The notes below the pieces were generated by a model. That model was not told the origin of the DNA. It ran no database searches and saw nothing but the letters and a program-made list of their open reading frames with translations. A stretch of 64,000 bases of DNA. Origin: Chitinophaga sp. GTDB taxonomy: Bacteria > Bacteroidota > Bacteroidia > Chitinophagales > Chitinophagaceae. The stretch lies in assembly GCF_019236475.1 (NCBI RefSeq), contig NZ_JAFAIX010000003.1:372001-436000 (forward strand). The letters run 5' to 3'. Positions within the stretch are counted from its first letter, which is position 1; every line of letters starts with the position of its first letter. Below, piece by piece: positions 16,372-25,880 of this stretch. The translations under genes were made by a program, and so were the position numbers.

Positions 16372-17142
16372 CTATATCAGTCGTTTAATGATGCGCAGTT
16401 TGTGGGTACGCAGGCCCGTGTCACTATTAATAATCCCCTGGTTATCGATAGGGTCGATACGTACCTTCCCTGAAGCATGGAGGATCTCATGATCGTTTAA
16501 GAGTATTCCCACATGCGTGATCCGACCTTCGTCGTTATCAAAGAAAGCCAAATCGCCCAATTGGGCTTCTTGAAGGAAATCCACTGTTTCCCCCTGTGTG
16601 GCTTGCTGATATGCATCCCTCCACAGCGGGATTCCCACTAGTTTGTAGACATTCTGCGTTAATCCGGAACAATCTACTCCAAACACAGAGCGGCCACCCC
16701 ATAAATAGGCCGTATTCAAGAATTTCATGCCCGCTTCCAAGATGAGAGAGGCCATATTGGCCGCGGGAACGGTTATCTCCCGGAAATTACCAGGAATAGC
16801 CACGGAAAAGGCCCCCCATTGGTCGGAAGACTTATTCCCCTTTACCAGGCAGCCAAAGGGCACCTGCATAGGCGCTCCATTCAAGGTGACGGTATTCACC
16901 CATTCCGGCAAGTAAGCAGTGGCGGGTTGCTGATAAAATGCCTCATCCACCAATTGGAGGTGATTCTCCGTAGCCCAACCAATATAATCGTCATATTGGT
17001 TTTTCACCTTTACCCATCCACCAGGGGCCGATTGCAGGATTTCCACGCATTCGCCCCAGAGCAACTGGGAGATCATTTCGCTTCTGTGTGCCGAATCCAT
17101 GCGCATGGGCGCAACTGGCACAGTAACTACTGCATATGGCAT
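16372..17142 (-). CDS. NlpC/P60 cell-wall peptidase with N-terminal SH3-like domains
   Basis: This 256-residue protein has a C-terminal NlpC/P60 cysteine peptidase domain with the triad Cys158 (GVDCSGL), His210 (ITHVGI) and His222 (ILHASG). About 120 N-terminal residues resemble bacterial SH3 domains (LLWGECVEILQSAPGGWVKVK). This layout matches the YkfC-type gamma-D-glutamyl-diamino-acid endopeptidases that recycle cell-wall peptides. No signal peptide is present, so the enzyme probably acts on imported muropeptides in the cytoplasm. It is divergent from the sigma factor gene at 17238, with about 95 bases between them. Confidence 0.88.
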   Translation of the reverse strand: MPYAVVTVPVAPMRMDSAHRSEMISQLLWGECVEILQSAPGGWVKVKNQYDDYIGWATENHLQLVDEAFYQQPATAYLPEWVNTVTLNGAPMQVPFGCLVKGNKSSDQWGAFSVAIPGNFREITVPAANMASLILEAGMKFLNTAYLWGGRSVFGVDCSGLTQNVYKLVGIPLWRDAYQQATQGETVDFLQEAQLGDLAFFDNDEGRITHVGILLNDHEILHASGKVRIDPIDNQGIINSDTGLRTHKLRIIKRLI

Positions 17143-17237
17143 ATGAATTGTATAAGTCCGTTTTATAATCCTTGTTAATAATGTTTCGCTGAGTGAACTT
17201 TTTCCGATTTAATACGTAAATATAAAATATATAGTTT

Positions 17238-17813
17238 ATGCACCAGCAGTTAACCAGTTTATCGGATAAGGAACTAATATCCCGGACCAGAAAGCTTAAA
17301 GACCGGGAGGCAGAAGGCGTATTGATGGATAGGTATAGTCACCTGCTGGTGGCCATCACTTTACCACAGCTACATAAGAATCCCAGCCTCGACCCCAATG
17401 TAATTTTTCCGGGCTTATTACAGCGACTGAGCGCCAGTTTGAGAACCCAATCCATTTACAAAGCCAACGAATGGATGCTTCATATTCAGCGCGGATTCAT
17501 GGCCAAGCAGGAAAAAATCGTCCCTTTCTACCCATCGCGGGAAGTACGGGATTTTCTTCACATAGAAAATGTAGTGGAGAAAGCCAGCACCAACACCATA
17601 GACCGTCAGGATTTGATAGTACGGCTGGAACAGGCACTACAGCGACTTCCGGAAGAAGACAGGGAAATCCTGCTGGAGTTTTATATAGAACAGAAAACAT
17701 TTGCTGATCTAACAGCCTCCAAAGGCTGGAACCGCGATAAAGTGCGTCAACAGTTGAAAGCGGCAAAAAACAAACTGGCAAAGCTTTACATTAATCAGTC
17801 CCATGTTAAATAA
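17238..17813 (+). CDS. Divergent sigma-70/ECF-like factor
   Basis: The 191 residues follow the ECF layout but region 2 is degenerate. The DRYSHLLVAITLPQL segment corresponds to the DRYALLLLGMCMKYL of the paralogue at 19166. The segment expected to hold the -10 recognition helix reads KANEWMLHIQRGFMAKQEK. Region 4 is better kept (LPEEDREILLEFYIEQKTFADL, then a helix-turn-helix ending VRQQLKAAKNKL). It probably binds core polymerase or DNA through region 4. Whether it directs transcription cannot be judged from sequence. It overlaps the next gene, a zinc-finger membrane protein, by 11 bases, which is typical of a sigma/anti-sigma pair. Confidence 0.75.
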   Translation: MHQQLTSLSDKELISRTRKLKDREAEGVLMDRYSHLLVAITLPQLHKNPSLDPNVIFPGLLQRLSASLRTQSIYKANEWMLHIQRGFMAKQEKIVPFYPSREVRDFLHIENVVEKASTNTIDRQDLIVRLEQALQRLPEEDREILLEFYIEQKTFADLTASKGWNRDKVRQQLKAAKNKLAKLYINQSHVK

Positions 17814-18945
17814 TTCGTCCAATAACGACAAGGTCATCAAGATTTTCTCTGGAATCCGCTGCCTTAGCAAAGATCAGCTCCCACGCTATCTGGAAGGCAG
17901 ACTAACGGATGTAGAGAAACATCTCGTAGAGCAGCACCTGGCTGACTGCGACCTGTGTTTTGAAGCGATACAGGCGCTGGAGAAAGAAGCCAATACCGAT
18001 CAATACAATGATCTGACCAATAAGCTGCAACGATATATTCATCAGAGTATATTACCTATATCCCATGTACAAAAGGTAGCACAGTTTACCAAAAAAGAAA
18101 GAACAAAGGAGAACCTACTGGTATACTTCTGGCTGATAGCCTTTGCCGTACTAGGTGTGAGTAGTGTATATGTGCTTCGAGGGCATATGCGCAATGCGCC
18201 TCCTGCTCCACCCCGCATCGTGGTATCCCCTGCAACGCAGGCTCCTGCCACAAAAGAGAGCACGGAAGAAGCAGCGCATACAGAAAAGACCGTGACTCCT
18301 CAACCGATTATAACGACCAACCATGCCACCCCGACGGGTCACGCATCTCCCGCAACTACCTCTCCTACTCCCAATACAACAGCTACGCCTGTCAAACCTG
18401 CTACGGCGCCCGTTGCCGTGGATTCGGTTAAACTAAAGCAATTAGCAGCCGAACGCGCCGCCAAAAAGAAAGCAAAGCTCGATAGTATTGCCAAAGTGCG
18501 CGCAGCGGATCTAGAAGCCAAAAAACAGGACAGTCTGAAGAAAGCGGCAGCAGCAGCGGCGGCAGAGAAAGAGCAACAGGATCGCACGGATGCCGAAAAA
18601 CAGGCCAATGCTGCCAAGGAAAAGCCAGTACCGCCACCTCCTCCTGAAGCCTTAAAAAAAGAAGAACCTAAAAAAGAGGTGCCCGCTATAACCAATAGCG
18701 ATGAAAATCTCTATCGAACGGCCATGCAGTTACAACAACAAGGAAGTATCAACGAGGCCATGGATCGATACCGGCGTATTGAAGCGAATGGTAATGGCAG
18801 ATATGTAGAGATGGCGCGTTATCAGTTGGCTATCTGCTATCGCATGAAAGGGCAGATGGGGAAAGCCAGGAGGATGTTTAAGGAAGTCATCAAGATGGAC
18901 GGCAGTTTGAAGACTGCGGCGCAGCAAGCGTTGGATACGATGTAA
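17803..18945 (+). CDS. Zinc-finger anti-sigma fused to a spacer and TPR domain
   Basis: The 380 residues start with an anti-sigma zinc motif, Cys20-x24-His45-x3-Cys49-x2-Cys52 (EQHLADCDLC). One membrane helix follows at about 107-126. A Pro/Thr/Ala-rich linker (about 130-205) leads to an Ala/Lys-rich helical stretch reminiscent of TolA/TonB spacers (about 205-280) and a short Pro run. The C-terminal TPR domain (about 300-380) includes DRYRRIEANGNGRYVEMARYQLA. The zinc end should hold the sigma factor in the cytoplasm and the TPR end should face the periplasm. This reads as a signal-relaying anti-sigma factor. The ligand is unknown. Confidence 0.75.
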   Translation: MLNNSSNNDKVIKIFSGIRCLSKDQLPRYLEGRLTDVEKHLVEQHLADCDLCFEAIQALEKEANTDQYNDLTNKLQRYIHQSILPISHVQKVAQFTKKERTKENLLVYFWLIAFAVLGVSSVYVLRGHMRNAPPAPPRIVVSPATQAPATKESTEEAAHTEKTVTPQPIITTNHATPTGHASPATTSPTPNTTATPVKPATAPVAVDSVKLKQLAAERAAKKKAKLDSIAKVRAADLEAKKQDSLKKAAAAAAAEKEQQDRTDAEKQANAAKEKPVPPPPPEALKKEEPKKEVPAITNSDENLYRTAMQLQQQGSINEAMDRYRRIEANGNGRYVEMARYQLAICYRMKGQMGKARRMFKEVIKMDGSLKTAAQQALDTM

Positions 18946-18996
18946 GCGTACTGGCTGTCTGCCAAAAATATTATTTATCTGCCGAGAATGTTTTGA

Positions 18997-19035
18997 AAAC
19001 AAAAGGCTGACATCTGCGATGTCAGCCTTTTGTTT
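18997..19035. terminator. Hairpin terminator between the two sigma operons
   Basis: 18-base arms (18997-19014 and 19018-19035) pair exactly around TGC. The top reads TGACATC-TGC-GATGTCA, the same apical hairpin as at 16241 but with one compensated base-pair change. Confidence 0.88.
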
Positions 19036-19091
19036 CCGCGGAGATTCCACCCTGGCGGGCGAAAAAAATTACAATTTATCCTATCGTATTA

Positions 19092-19123
19092 TTTTTATTT
19101 TAGATGGACTTTATGGAATTTTG
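19092..19123 (+). promoter_or_regulatory. Candidate promoter of the second sigma operon
   Basis: TTTT (19092-19095), 20 bases, GAATTTTG (19116-19123): one mismatch in each box of the Bacteroidota consensus. Confidence 0.4.
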
Positions 19124-19165
19124 CCATATGCTGCATCATCATTGTAGCATTCCATTTTAAAGCCT

Positions 19166-19747
19166 GTGAACAATCCAGAAATAAATAACTTAACAGACCA
19201 GGAATTACTTCAACGGTATAAAGCTGACACCCACAGCGATTGGATAGGTGTGCTATTTGATCGCTATGCTCTATTGTTACTGGGTATGTGTATGAAATAC
19301 CTGAAGAACGAGGAAGACGCGAAAGATGCTGTGCAACAGATATTTCTGAAAGTATTATCCGAAGTCAACAAGCACGAAGTTCAGTACTTCAGGGCCTGGA
19401 TATACCAGGTGGCCAAGAATTACTGCCTGATGCAAATCCGGCAGAACCATATGAAGTATAAGGAAGAGATTTCTGACCAAACGATGGGCAGTATTACCGT
19501 AGAGGAAGAAGATAAACGAAAGCACCAGGAGAAAGACCTGATGCTGGAACACATGCAACAGGCCATGGGTATGCTGAACCAAGAACAGCGCATCTGTGTG
19601 GAACTTTTCTACTTGCAGAAAATGTCTTACCAGCAGATTGCTGAACAGACAGGATATAACCTGATGCAGGTGAAAAGTCACATACAGAACGGTAAGCGAA
19701 ATCTGAAAATTATACTGGAAAAACAACAACGCGCAAACAAGAGTTAA
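19166..19747 (+). CDS. ECF sigma factor
   Basis: A 193-residue ECF sigma factor with intact region 2 (DAVQQIFLKVL and YFRAWIYQVAKNYCLMQIRQ). Region 4 reads LNQEQRICVELFYLQKMSYQQIAEQTGYN and ends in KSHIQNGKRNLK. The start is GTG at 19166, after MNNPEINNLTDQELLQRY fits the family N-terminus. The next gene, 15 bases later, encodes a zinc-finger membrane protein that should be its anti-sigma factor. The whole arrangement parallels the pair at 17238-18945, so the two probably arose by duplication, with the first pair having diverged. Confidence 0.9.
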   Translation: MNNPEINNLTDQELLQRYKADTHSDWIGVLFDRYALLLLGMCMKYLKNEEDAKDAVQQIFLKVLSEVNKHEVQYFRAWIYQVAKNYCLMQIRQNHMKYKEEISDQTMGSITVEEEDKRKHQEKDLMLEHMQQAMGMLNQEQRICVELFYLQKMSYQQIAEQTGYNLMQVKSHIQNGKRNLKIILEKQQRANKS

Positions 19748-19762
19748 TTTGCATCAAGTGAT

Positions 19763-20122
19763 ATGAACGAGCATTTCAAAGATATATTTGTCACAACAGG
19801 TTGTCCTTCACAGCAACAGTTACTGGATTATGTCCAAGGGAAACTGACGCCAGAGGAACAACATGACGTGGAGATGCATCTGGCCGACTGTGAGATGTGC
19901 AGTGAAGCGCTGGAAGGGCTTTCCGCTTTCCATGACAAGGAAAAGATTCCTGCGATGGTACGCGAAATGAAATGGGATCTACTGAAAAAGCTGCATAAGA
20001 AATACAGGAAGAGCAGAAGGCCGGAGAATTATAATATATACCTCACCGTTATTGTGCTGATAATATTGTTCATCGTACTGGCGCTGTTCTGGGGATATCA
20101 TTTTTACACGCATCCCCGGTAA
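19763..20122 (+). CDS. Short zinc-finger anti-sigma factor
   Basis: A 119-residue membrane protein with the anti-sigma zinc motif Cys14-x24-His39-x3-Cys43-x2-Cys46 (MHLADCEMC). A basic stretch (KKLHKKYRKSRRPE) and one membrane helix near 92-113 follow, with only about six residues beyond the helix. It should bind the ECF sigma factor encoded just upstream. Unlike the paralogue at 17803 it has no periplasmic sensor domain, so any signal must come through the helix or a partner protein. It ends 20 bases from the convergent guanine deaminase gene. Confidence 0.85.
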   Translation: MNEHFKDIFVTTGCPSQQQLLDYVQGKLTPEEQHDVEMHLADCEMCSEALEGLSAFHDKEKIPAMVREMKWDLLKKLHKKYRKSRRPENYNIYLTVIVLIILFIVLALFWGYHFYTHPR

Positions 20123-20141
20123 CAGGCGGACAGTAACTATT

Positions 20142-20621
20142 TTAGTACAGGGTTCGGTTATCTTTATGTTTCCATTCCTCGAAAACATTCAGGGCTGCGG
20201 CATCCGGCATATGTATCATCGGTATTTTGCGGGCGTCCATGGGCCGATTAATTTCATCGTAGATAAAAGAATCATCGAAATCGATCGCTGCCGCATTCTC
20301 GCGGGTATTGGCGAAATACACACGGGCAGGCCTTGCCCAATAGATGGCCCCCAAGCACATAGGGCAAGGTTCGCAGGAAGTATAAATCTCACAGTCGGTC
20401 AACTGGAAAGTCTGTAGTTTGCTACAAGCATCGCGTATAGCCATTACCTCCGCATGCGCGGTAGGGTCATTGTGACAAAGCACTTGGTTCCAACCCTCTC
20501 CCACTATCTCCTCTCCTTTTACTACAATTGAACCGAAAGGGCCACCATCGCCGGCGTTCATTCCCTTCGCCGAAAGGGCTACTGCATATTGCATAAATCT
20601 TCTTTCTCTTTCTCCTATCAT
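20142..20621 (-). CDS. guaD: Guanine deaminase
   Basis: This 159-residue zinc enzyme of the cytidine deaminase fold converts guanine to xanthine. The zinc site is His56-Ala-Glu58 (NDPTAHAEVMAIR) with Cys86 and Cys89 (TSCEPCPMCLGAIYWARP). Those stretches, together with GMNAGDGGPFGSIVVK near the start and FDDSFIYDEI near residue 118, closely follow the Bacillus subtilis guanine deaminase and not TadA, which edits tRNA. Length matches. The ATG at 20621 is the first in frame. It stands alone downstream of clpB on the same strand. Confidence 0.9.
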   Translation of the reverse strand: MIGERERRFMQYAVALSAKGMNAGDGGPFGSIVVKGEEIVGEGWNQVLCHNDPTAHAEVMAIRDACSKLQTFQLTDCEIYTSCEPCPMCLGAIYWARPARVYFANTRENAAAIDFDDSFIYDEINRPMDARKIPMIHMPDAAALNVFEEWKHKDNRTLY

Positions 20622-20655
20622 ATTCTGGTTATTTGATTCCTACTAATTTACTCAA

Positions 20656-20687
20656 TAAAAAAGAAAACCCCGCGAGGAATCGCGGGG
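20656..20687 (-). terminator. Terminator of clpB
   Basis: CCCCGCGA-GGAA-TCGCGGGG (20668-20687) is a perfect 8-bp stem. On the minus strand it is followed by TTTTCTTTTTTATT. Confidence 0.9.
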
Positions 20688-20733
20688 CTTATCGTAAACT
20701 ATGTATCGTCGTATTTAGAATTGCTTATTATCC

Positions 20734-23334
20734 TTAGTTATTTCTGATTACAACAACGCCATCAAACACATCGATTAAAACTGGTTTCGTTTTATCTATA
20801 TCTCCTGCCAAAATTTTCTTACTGAGCAGGTTGATAATTTCTTTCTGGATGAGACGTTTCAGCGGACGGGCTCCAAACTGCGGATCGTAACCCTGTACAG
20901 CGAGGAACTCAAGCGCATAATCTGAAAATTCCAATATCATGCCACTTTTTGCTACCATCTCTTTCAGTTGCTGTAATTGTATGTTAATAATTCCTTTGAT
21001 CTCTTCCCGCATCAGTGGTTGGAACATAATCACTTCATCCACACGGTTCAGGAACTCCGGACGAATCGTTACTTTCAGCAGTGCCATTACTTCATCCTTG
21101 GTTTTATCCACGATTTGTTCCCGGTTGCTGTCGTCAATGTTCTCGAAGTTTTCTTGTATCACCTGACTACCCATGTTGCTGGTCATGATGATGATGGTGT
21201 TTTTAAAATTCACCACGCGGCCTTTGTTGTCTGTCAGACGGCCATCATCGAGGACTTGCAGCAGGATGTTGAAGGTATCTGGATGCGCTTTTTCGATTTC
21301 ATCGAGCAGTACAACAGAGTAAGGTTTACGTCTTACTGCTTCTGTCAACTGACCACCTTCATCATATCCAACGTATCCCGGAGGCGCTCCTACCAGTCGG
21401 CTCACACTGTGTTTCTCCTGGTATTCACTCATATCGATACGGGTCATCATGGTTTCATCATCGAAGAGATATTCTGCCAATGCTTTTGCCAACTCCGTTT
21501 TACCGACACCGGTAGTACCGAGGAAGATAAAGGAACCGATAGGACGGCGTGGATCTTGGAGTCCGGCGCGACTGCGGCGGATAGCATCAGATACAGCGAT
21601 GATAGCTTCTTCCTGGCCTACTACTCTTTGATGGAGTTCATCTTCCAGGTGGAGGAGTTTATCTTTTTCGCTCTGCATCATTTTCGCAACGGGGATACCA
21701 GTAGCTTTTGCTACGTTTTCAGCGATATCTTCCGCATCCACTTCTTCTTTGAGCATACGTTTATGGTTAGCGGAAAGATCTTCCAATTCTTTGGTCAGAT
21801 CCGCTACCAATTTTTCCTGTTCTTTCACTTTACCATAGCGTATTTCCGCAACGCGTCCGAAGTCGCCGTTACGTTCCGCTTGTTCCGCTTCCAGTTTCAG
21901 GTTTTCTATAGCAGACTTCGCGTTCTGGATTTTATCCACTACTTCTTTTTCCGCTTGCCATTTAGCTTTGAACGTATTGCGTTCATCGCTCAGGCGAGAA
22001 ATTTCAGCAGCCAGTTCGCTCAGTTTTTCTTCATCATTTTCTCTTTTGATCGCTTCTCTTTCGATTTCCAGTTGGCGTATTCTGCGTTCCAGTTCGTCCA
22101 GTTCTTCTGGCATAGAGTTCATCTCTAAGCGCAGTTTAGCAGCGCTTTCATCGATGAGGTCAATCGCCTTATCTGGGAGGAAGCGATCAGTGATATAGCG
22201 GTGAGACAACTCTACTGCTGCGATGATCGCCTCATCTTTGATTAAAACATGGTGGTGGTTTTCATATTTTTCTTTCAAACCACGGAGGATGGAAATCGCA
22301 TCTTCCACGCTAGGTTCATCCACCATTACTTTCTGGAATCGACGTTCCAGCGCTTTATCTTTTTCGAAATATTTCTGGTATTCGTTCAGTGTGGTAGCGC
22401 CTATTGCACGGAGTTCACCGCGGGCCAGGGCAGGTTTCAGGATATTGGCCGCATCCATTGCGCCTTCCATAGCACCTGCGCCAATAAGGGTATGAATTTC
22501 ATCAATGAAGAGAATAATTTCCCCATCGCTTTCTGCCACTTCTTTTACCACCCCTTTCAAACGTTCTTCAAATTCACCGCGGTATTTAGCGCCTGCCATC
22601 AGTGCACCCATATCCAGTGCATAGATGATTTTTGATTTCAGGTTTTCAGGCACATCGCCATTGAGAATACGGTGGGCCAGGCCTTCCACGATAGCGGTTT
22701 TACCCACACCAGGTTCACCTACGAGAATAGGGTTGTTTTTAGATCGGCGAGAGAGGATATGCAGTGTTCTGCGGATTTCCTCATCACGACCGATTACCGG
22801 ATCGAGCTTTCCTTCGCGGGCCAGTTCGTTCAGGTTTTTAGCGTATTTCTGGAGGGTATTGTATTGTGAACCGCCGGATTGGGAGTTCACCGTTTCCCCT
22901 TTACGTAATTCTTTAATAGCTGCTTTCAGCCCTTTCTCAGTTAGGCCGGCATCTTTCAGCAGTTTAGCGGAATCGTCGTTGCCACCGAGTACACCTAGTA
23001 ACAGGTGTTCTACGCTCACAAATTCATCTTTAAATTCTTTTATAGCGGCGCCAGCGCGGAGCATGGCGTTATTAGCATCACGGCCGAGCATTTGCCCGCC
23101 TTCCCCACCTGCCATGCGGGGATATTTTTGCAACGCTTCGTTGAGCTTACTATTGAGGAAGGTGGTATTTACATCATTCTTCTTCAACAGATACTCAATC
23201 GGGCTGTCTTGGTCGTCCAGCAGGGCCTTTAGGATATGCCCCGTTTCTATGGCCTGGTTCTGATGGTTGAACGCCAATTGTTGCGCCTGTTGCAGTATTT
23301 CCTGCGATTTAATAGTGAAATTATTAAGATTCAT
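20734..23334 (-). CDS. clpB: ClpB disaggregase
   Basis: This 866-residue Hsp100 ATPase forms hexamers that pull proteins out of aggregates together with DnaK. The N-terminal Clp repeat domain (1-145) starts [21 protein letters not shown]. The first AAA+ domain has Walker A GEPGVGKT (206-213). A long coiled-coil M domain, found in ClpB but not ClpA, lies at about 410-530. The second AAA+ domain has Walker A GTTGVGKT near residue 605 and Walker [13 protein letters not shown]. Length is normal. A GGAG sequence about 10 bases before the ATG looks like a Shine-Dalgarno, unusual here. I see no CIRCE element upstream. Confidence 0.97.
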   Translation of the reverse strand: MNLNNFTIKSQEILQQAQQLAFNHQNQAIETGHILKALLDDQDSPIEYLLKKNDVNTTFLNSKLNEALQKYPRMAGGEGGQMLGRDANNAMLRAGAAIKEFKDEFVSVEHLLLGVLGGNDDSAKLLKDAGLTEKGLKAAIKELRKGETVNSQSGGSQYNTLQKYAKNLNELAREGKLDPVIGRDEEIRRTLHILSRRSKNNPILVGEPGVGKTAIVEGLAHRILNGDVPENLKSKIIYALDMGALMAGAKYRGEFEERLKGVVKEVAESDGEIILFIDEIHTLIGAGAMEGAMDAANILKPALARGELRAIGATTLNEYQKYFEKDKALERRFQKVMVDEPSVEDAISILRGLKEKYENHHHVLIKDEAIIAAVELSHRYITDRFLPDKAIDLIDESAAKLRLEMNSMPEELDELERRIRQLEIEREAIKRENDEEKLSELAAEISRLSDERNTFKAKWQAEKEVVDKIQNAKSAIENLKLEAEQAERNGDFGRVAEIRYGKVKEQEKLVADLTKELEDLSANHKRMLKEEVDAEDIAENVAKATGIPVAKMMQSEKDKLLHLEDELHQRVVGQEEAIIAVSDAIRRSRAGLQDPRRPIGSFIFLGTTGVGKTELAKALAEYLFDDETMMTRIDMSEYQEKHSVSRLVGAPPGYVGYDEGGQLTEAVRRKPYSVVLLDEIEKAHPDTFNILLQVLDDGRLTDNKGRVVNFKNTIIIMTSNMGSQVIQENFENIDDSNREQIVDKTKDEVMALLKVTIRPEFLNRVDEVIMFQPLMREEIKGIINIQLQQLKEMVAKSGMILEFSDYALEFLAVQGYDPQFGARPLKRLIQKEIINLLSKKILAGDIDKTKPVLIDVFDGVVVIRNN

Positions 23335-23476
23335 AAGTTAATGTTTTCTCCTTTTTTGCGTCATCAAACGTTTCTTTCTAACAACAAAGCGTAAACCAAT
23401 GTTTTCCAACCGGTAATTTTGACAGCTTTTTGCTACATCAACTGCAGTTTTAGCAGAAAATAATAATAGTACCTGC

Positions 23477-23484
23477 TAATTTTG
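23477..23484 (+). promoter_or_regulatory. Candidate promoter of the beta-helix gene (-7 box)
   Basis: TAATTTTG is an exact TAnnTTTG match 45 bases before the ATG at 23529. The -33 region has only TTAG/TTTA at a longer spacing. Confidence 0.45.
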
Positions 23485-23528
23485 CATCATATCTCTTCCT
23501 TCACCTATATTATATTCGCCTCATAAGT

Positions 23529-25814
23529 ATGATTATGAAGAGACACCTGTACTTTATCGTTTGTGCGTGCGCGTTGGTAATGCATTTTTGTCCGGCGATG
23601 GGACAAACCTTCAGGCTGACAGTTACTCCTCGGGAGGTAGTGCCTGTCATCCAGCAATACCGGGCCAAGTACCCGGATTGTAACCTGGTATTGCAGTGTA
23701 AACCTGGCACCTGGTACCTAGACAGTACTATGGTGATTACTGCCGAATTGACTAACGGCAAAGGATACACGGTATTACAAGGCACGCCTGACAAGGTGAT
23801 TTTCAGCGGAGGCCAACAGTTGCAACCGCAGTGGGAAGCGGGGGAAAATGGCATATACCGGGCAGCAGTGGATATTCCTTATGAATTTGACCAGTTATAT
23901 ATCAACGGGCAACAGCAGGTAAGAGCTAGGTATCCCAATTACGACGCCTCTGCCAGGCATTATCATGGCACTGCCGCCGATGCGATCAGCAAAGTGCGAG
24001 TGGCCAGTTGGCAGCATCCAGCAGGAGGTTATATCCATGCCTTGCACAGAGCGGAATGGGGCGGTTATCATTACCGTATCATCGGTGTAAATGCAGACAG
24101 CACTTTGCAACTGGAAGGCGGTTATCAGAACAACCGTCAGATGGGCATGCATAATAGTATCCGGTTTGTGGAGAATATTAAAGAAGAGCTGGACACGGCG
24201 CATGAATGGTATTATGATAAGGCCAACAGGTATTTGTATTATAAGCCAGTTCCCGGGACCAATTTGAAAGGGGCCACTGCGGTGGTTTCCCGACATAAAG
24301 AACTAATCGTATTTAAAGGGACTGCCGATCAGCCTGTCAAGAATTTTACGGTGAAGGATATACGATTTGTACAGTGTGCAGCTACGTTTATGGATACCCG
24401 TGAGCCCCTGCTGCGGAGCGACTGGGCCATATACCGGAGAGGGGTTATTTTAATGGATGGCACCCGTAATTGCGCTGTCAAAAATTGTGACTTCCGCAAT
24501 AATGGCGGAAATGCAGTATTTCTGAGTAATTATAACCGGAGAGACACGATATCCGGCAACCACATCCAGGACATCGGCGGCAACGGCATATGCTTCGTGG
24601 GGAACCCAGATGCAGTAAGGTCGCCGTTATTTGAATACAACCAACGACAGGATTTCAATAGGATAGACACCGCCAAAGGGCCTAAAAACAATCATTATCC
24701 GGATTCCTGTGCAGCGATCGACAACCTGATTCATGATATTGGCACCATTGAAAAGCAAGTAGCCGGTGTGCAAATATCCATGGCAGCCAATATCCTGGTA
24801 CGTCATAATAGTATTTATAACCTACCTAGGGCTGGGATCAACATCAATGAGGGCACCTGGGGTGGCCATATCATTGAATACAACGATGTGTTCAATACCG
24901 TCCTGGAAACAGGAGATCACGGCTCTTTCAACTCCTGGGGCAGGGATCGCTGGTGGTATCCTGACCGCCAGGAAATGGACAGCCTAGCCGCCTTGTATCC
25001 ATGGTTGGTCCGACAGGATGCCGTCTCCCTAAATATTCTTCGTTACAATCGTTTTCGTTGTGATCATGGTTGGGATATCGACCTGGACGATGGTTCCTCC
25101 AATTATGAAATTTACAGCAATGTTTGTTTGCATGGCGGTTTGAAATTAAGAGAAGGGTTTAACCGCAAAGTGTATAACAATATCATCATCAATAACTCCT
25201 TTCATCCACACGTATGGTTTAAATACAGCGGGGATGTATTTGTACATAATATCGTGATGACCGCCTATAGGCCCATTGGTATTAAATATTGGGGCCAAGA
25301 GATCGATCATAACTTCTTCCCGGATGAAGAGAGTCTGCATGCAGCGCAGGTATTTACAGATGCCCATAGCAGTTACGGCGATCCGCAGTTCAGCAACCCG
25401 AAAAACGGGGATTATCATGTCAATGCCCCTGCTGCATTACAAACAGGTTTTCGCAATTTCGATCAGCACTTTGGCGTTACATCCGCCAGGCTGAAAAAAA
25501 TAGCGCAACAACCAGTGTTTCCTGCACTTGTCACTGCTACTACAGAAAAGGCCGCAACTTGGACCTGGAAAGGTGGCATATTCAAGAATATAGAAACTTT
25601 AGGAGAACGTTCCGCGACGGGTATGCCGGATAGTGAAGGCGTATTGGTGGTTAAGGCGCCACAACCTGCTTACGGGTTGATAGATGGCGATGTTATTTTA
25701 CAAGTTGGCACTAAGAAAATCAGCCAATTGCAAGGGTTTAAAGCCATTGCAGAACAGATAGGTGGCCATACTAAAATAACCGTGTTCAGAGGACAACGTG
25801 CAGTTACACTATAA
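23529..25814 (+). CDS. GH141-like right-handed beta-helix protein with C-terminal PDZ-like domain
   Basis: A 761-residue secreted protein with a signal peptide ending near MGQTF (about residue 25). The body is a right-handed parallel beta-helix, seen as runs of short turns with Asn ladders (NCAVKNCDFRNNGGNAVFLS, NHIQDIGGNGICFVG, HIIEYNDVFNT). LYINGQQQVRARYPNYD and the N-terminal region resemble the GH141 family, which includes an alpha-L-fucosidase and a xylanase. The last 80 residues (GLIDGDVILQVGTKKI, then KITVFRGQRAVTL) look like a PDZ domain. It is probably a periplasmic or surface glycan-active enzyme. The GH141 call is from motif memory, and the substrate is unknown. Confidence 0.65.
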   Translation: MIMKRHLYFIVCACALVMHFCPAMGQTFRLTVTPREVVPVIQQYRAKYPDCNLVLQCKPGTWYLDSTMVITAELTNGKGYTVLQGTPDKVIFSGGQQLQPQWEAGENGIYRAAVDIPYEFDQLYINGQQQVRARYPNYDASARHYHGTAADAISKVRVASWQHPAGGYIHALHRAEWGGYHYRIIGVNADSTLQLEGGYQNNRQMGMHNSIRFVENIKEELDTAHEWYYDKANRYLYYKPVPGTNLKGATAVVSRHKELIVFKGTADQPVKNFTVKDIRFVQCAATFMDTREPLLRSDWAIYRRGVILMDGTRNCAVKNCDFRNNGGNAVFLSNYNRRDTISGNHIQDIGGNGICFVGNPDAVRSPLFEYNQRQDFNRIDTAKGPKNNHYPDSCAAIDNLIHDIGTIEKQVAGVQISMAANILVRHNSIYNLPRAGININEGTWGGHIIEYNDVFNTVLETGDHGSFNSWGRDRWWYPDRQEMDSLAALYPWLVRQDAVSLNILRYNRFRCDHGWDIDLDDGSSNYEIYSNVCLHGGLKLREGFNRKVYNNIIINNSFHPHVWFKYSGDVFVHNIVMTAYRPIGIKYWGQEIDHNFFPDEESLHAAQVFTDAHSSYGDPQFSNPKNGDYHVNAPAALQTGFRNFDQHFGVTSARLKKIAQQPVFPALVTATTEKAATWTWKGGIFKNIETLGERSATGMPDSEGVLVVKAPQPAYGLIDGDVILQVGTKKISQLQGFKAIAEQIGGHTKITVFRGQRAVTL

Positions 25815-25822
25815 GAGGGATT

Positions 25823-25855
25823 ATCTGAAAATGCGCTAGTGGCGCATTTTCAGAT
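25823..25855. terminator. Bidirectional terminator
   Basis: ATCTGAAAATGCGC (25823-25836) pairs perfectly with GCGCATTTTCAGAT (25842-25855) around TAGTG. It lies between the convergent beta-helix and opuAC genes. Confidence 0.85.
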
Positions 25856-25880
25856 GTTTGGAATTAACAACGATGAACGG

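Noticed and set aside
20977..22128. 383-codon frame antisense to clpB
   Set aside because: Mirror of the conserved clpB coding sequence. It has no motif and a Phe/His-rich composition typical of antisense frames.
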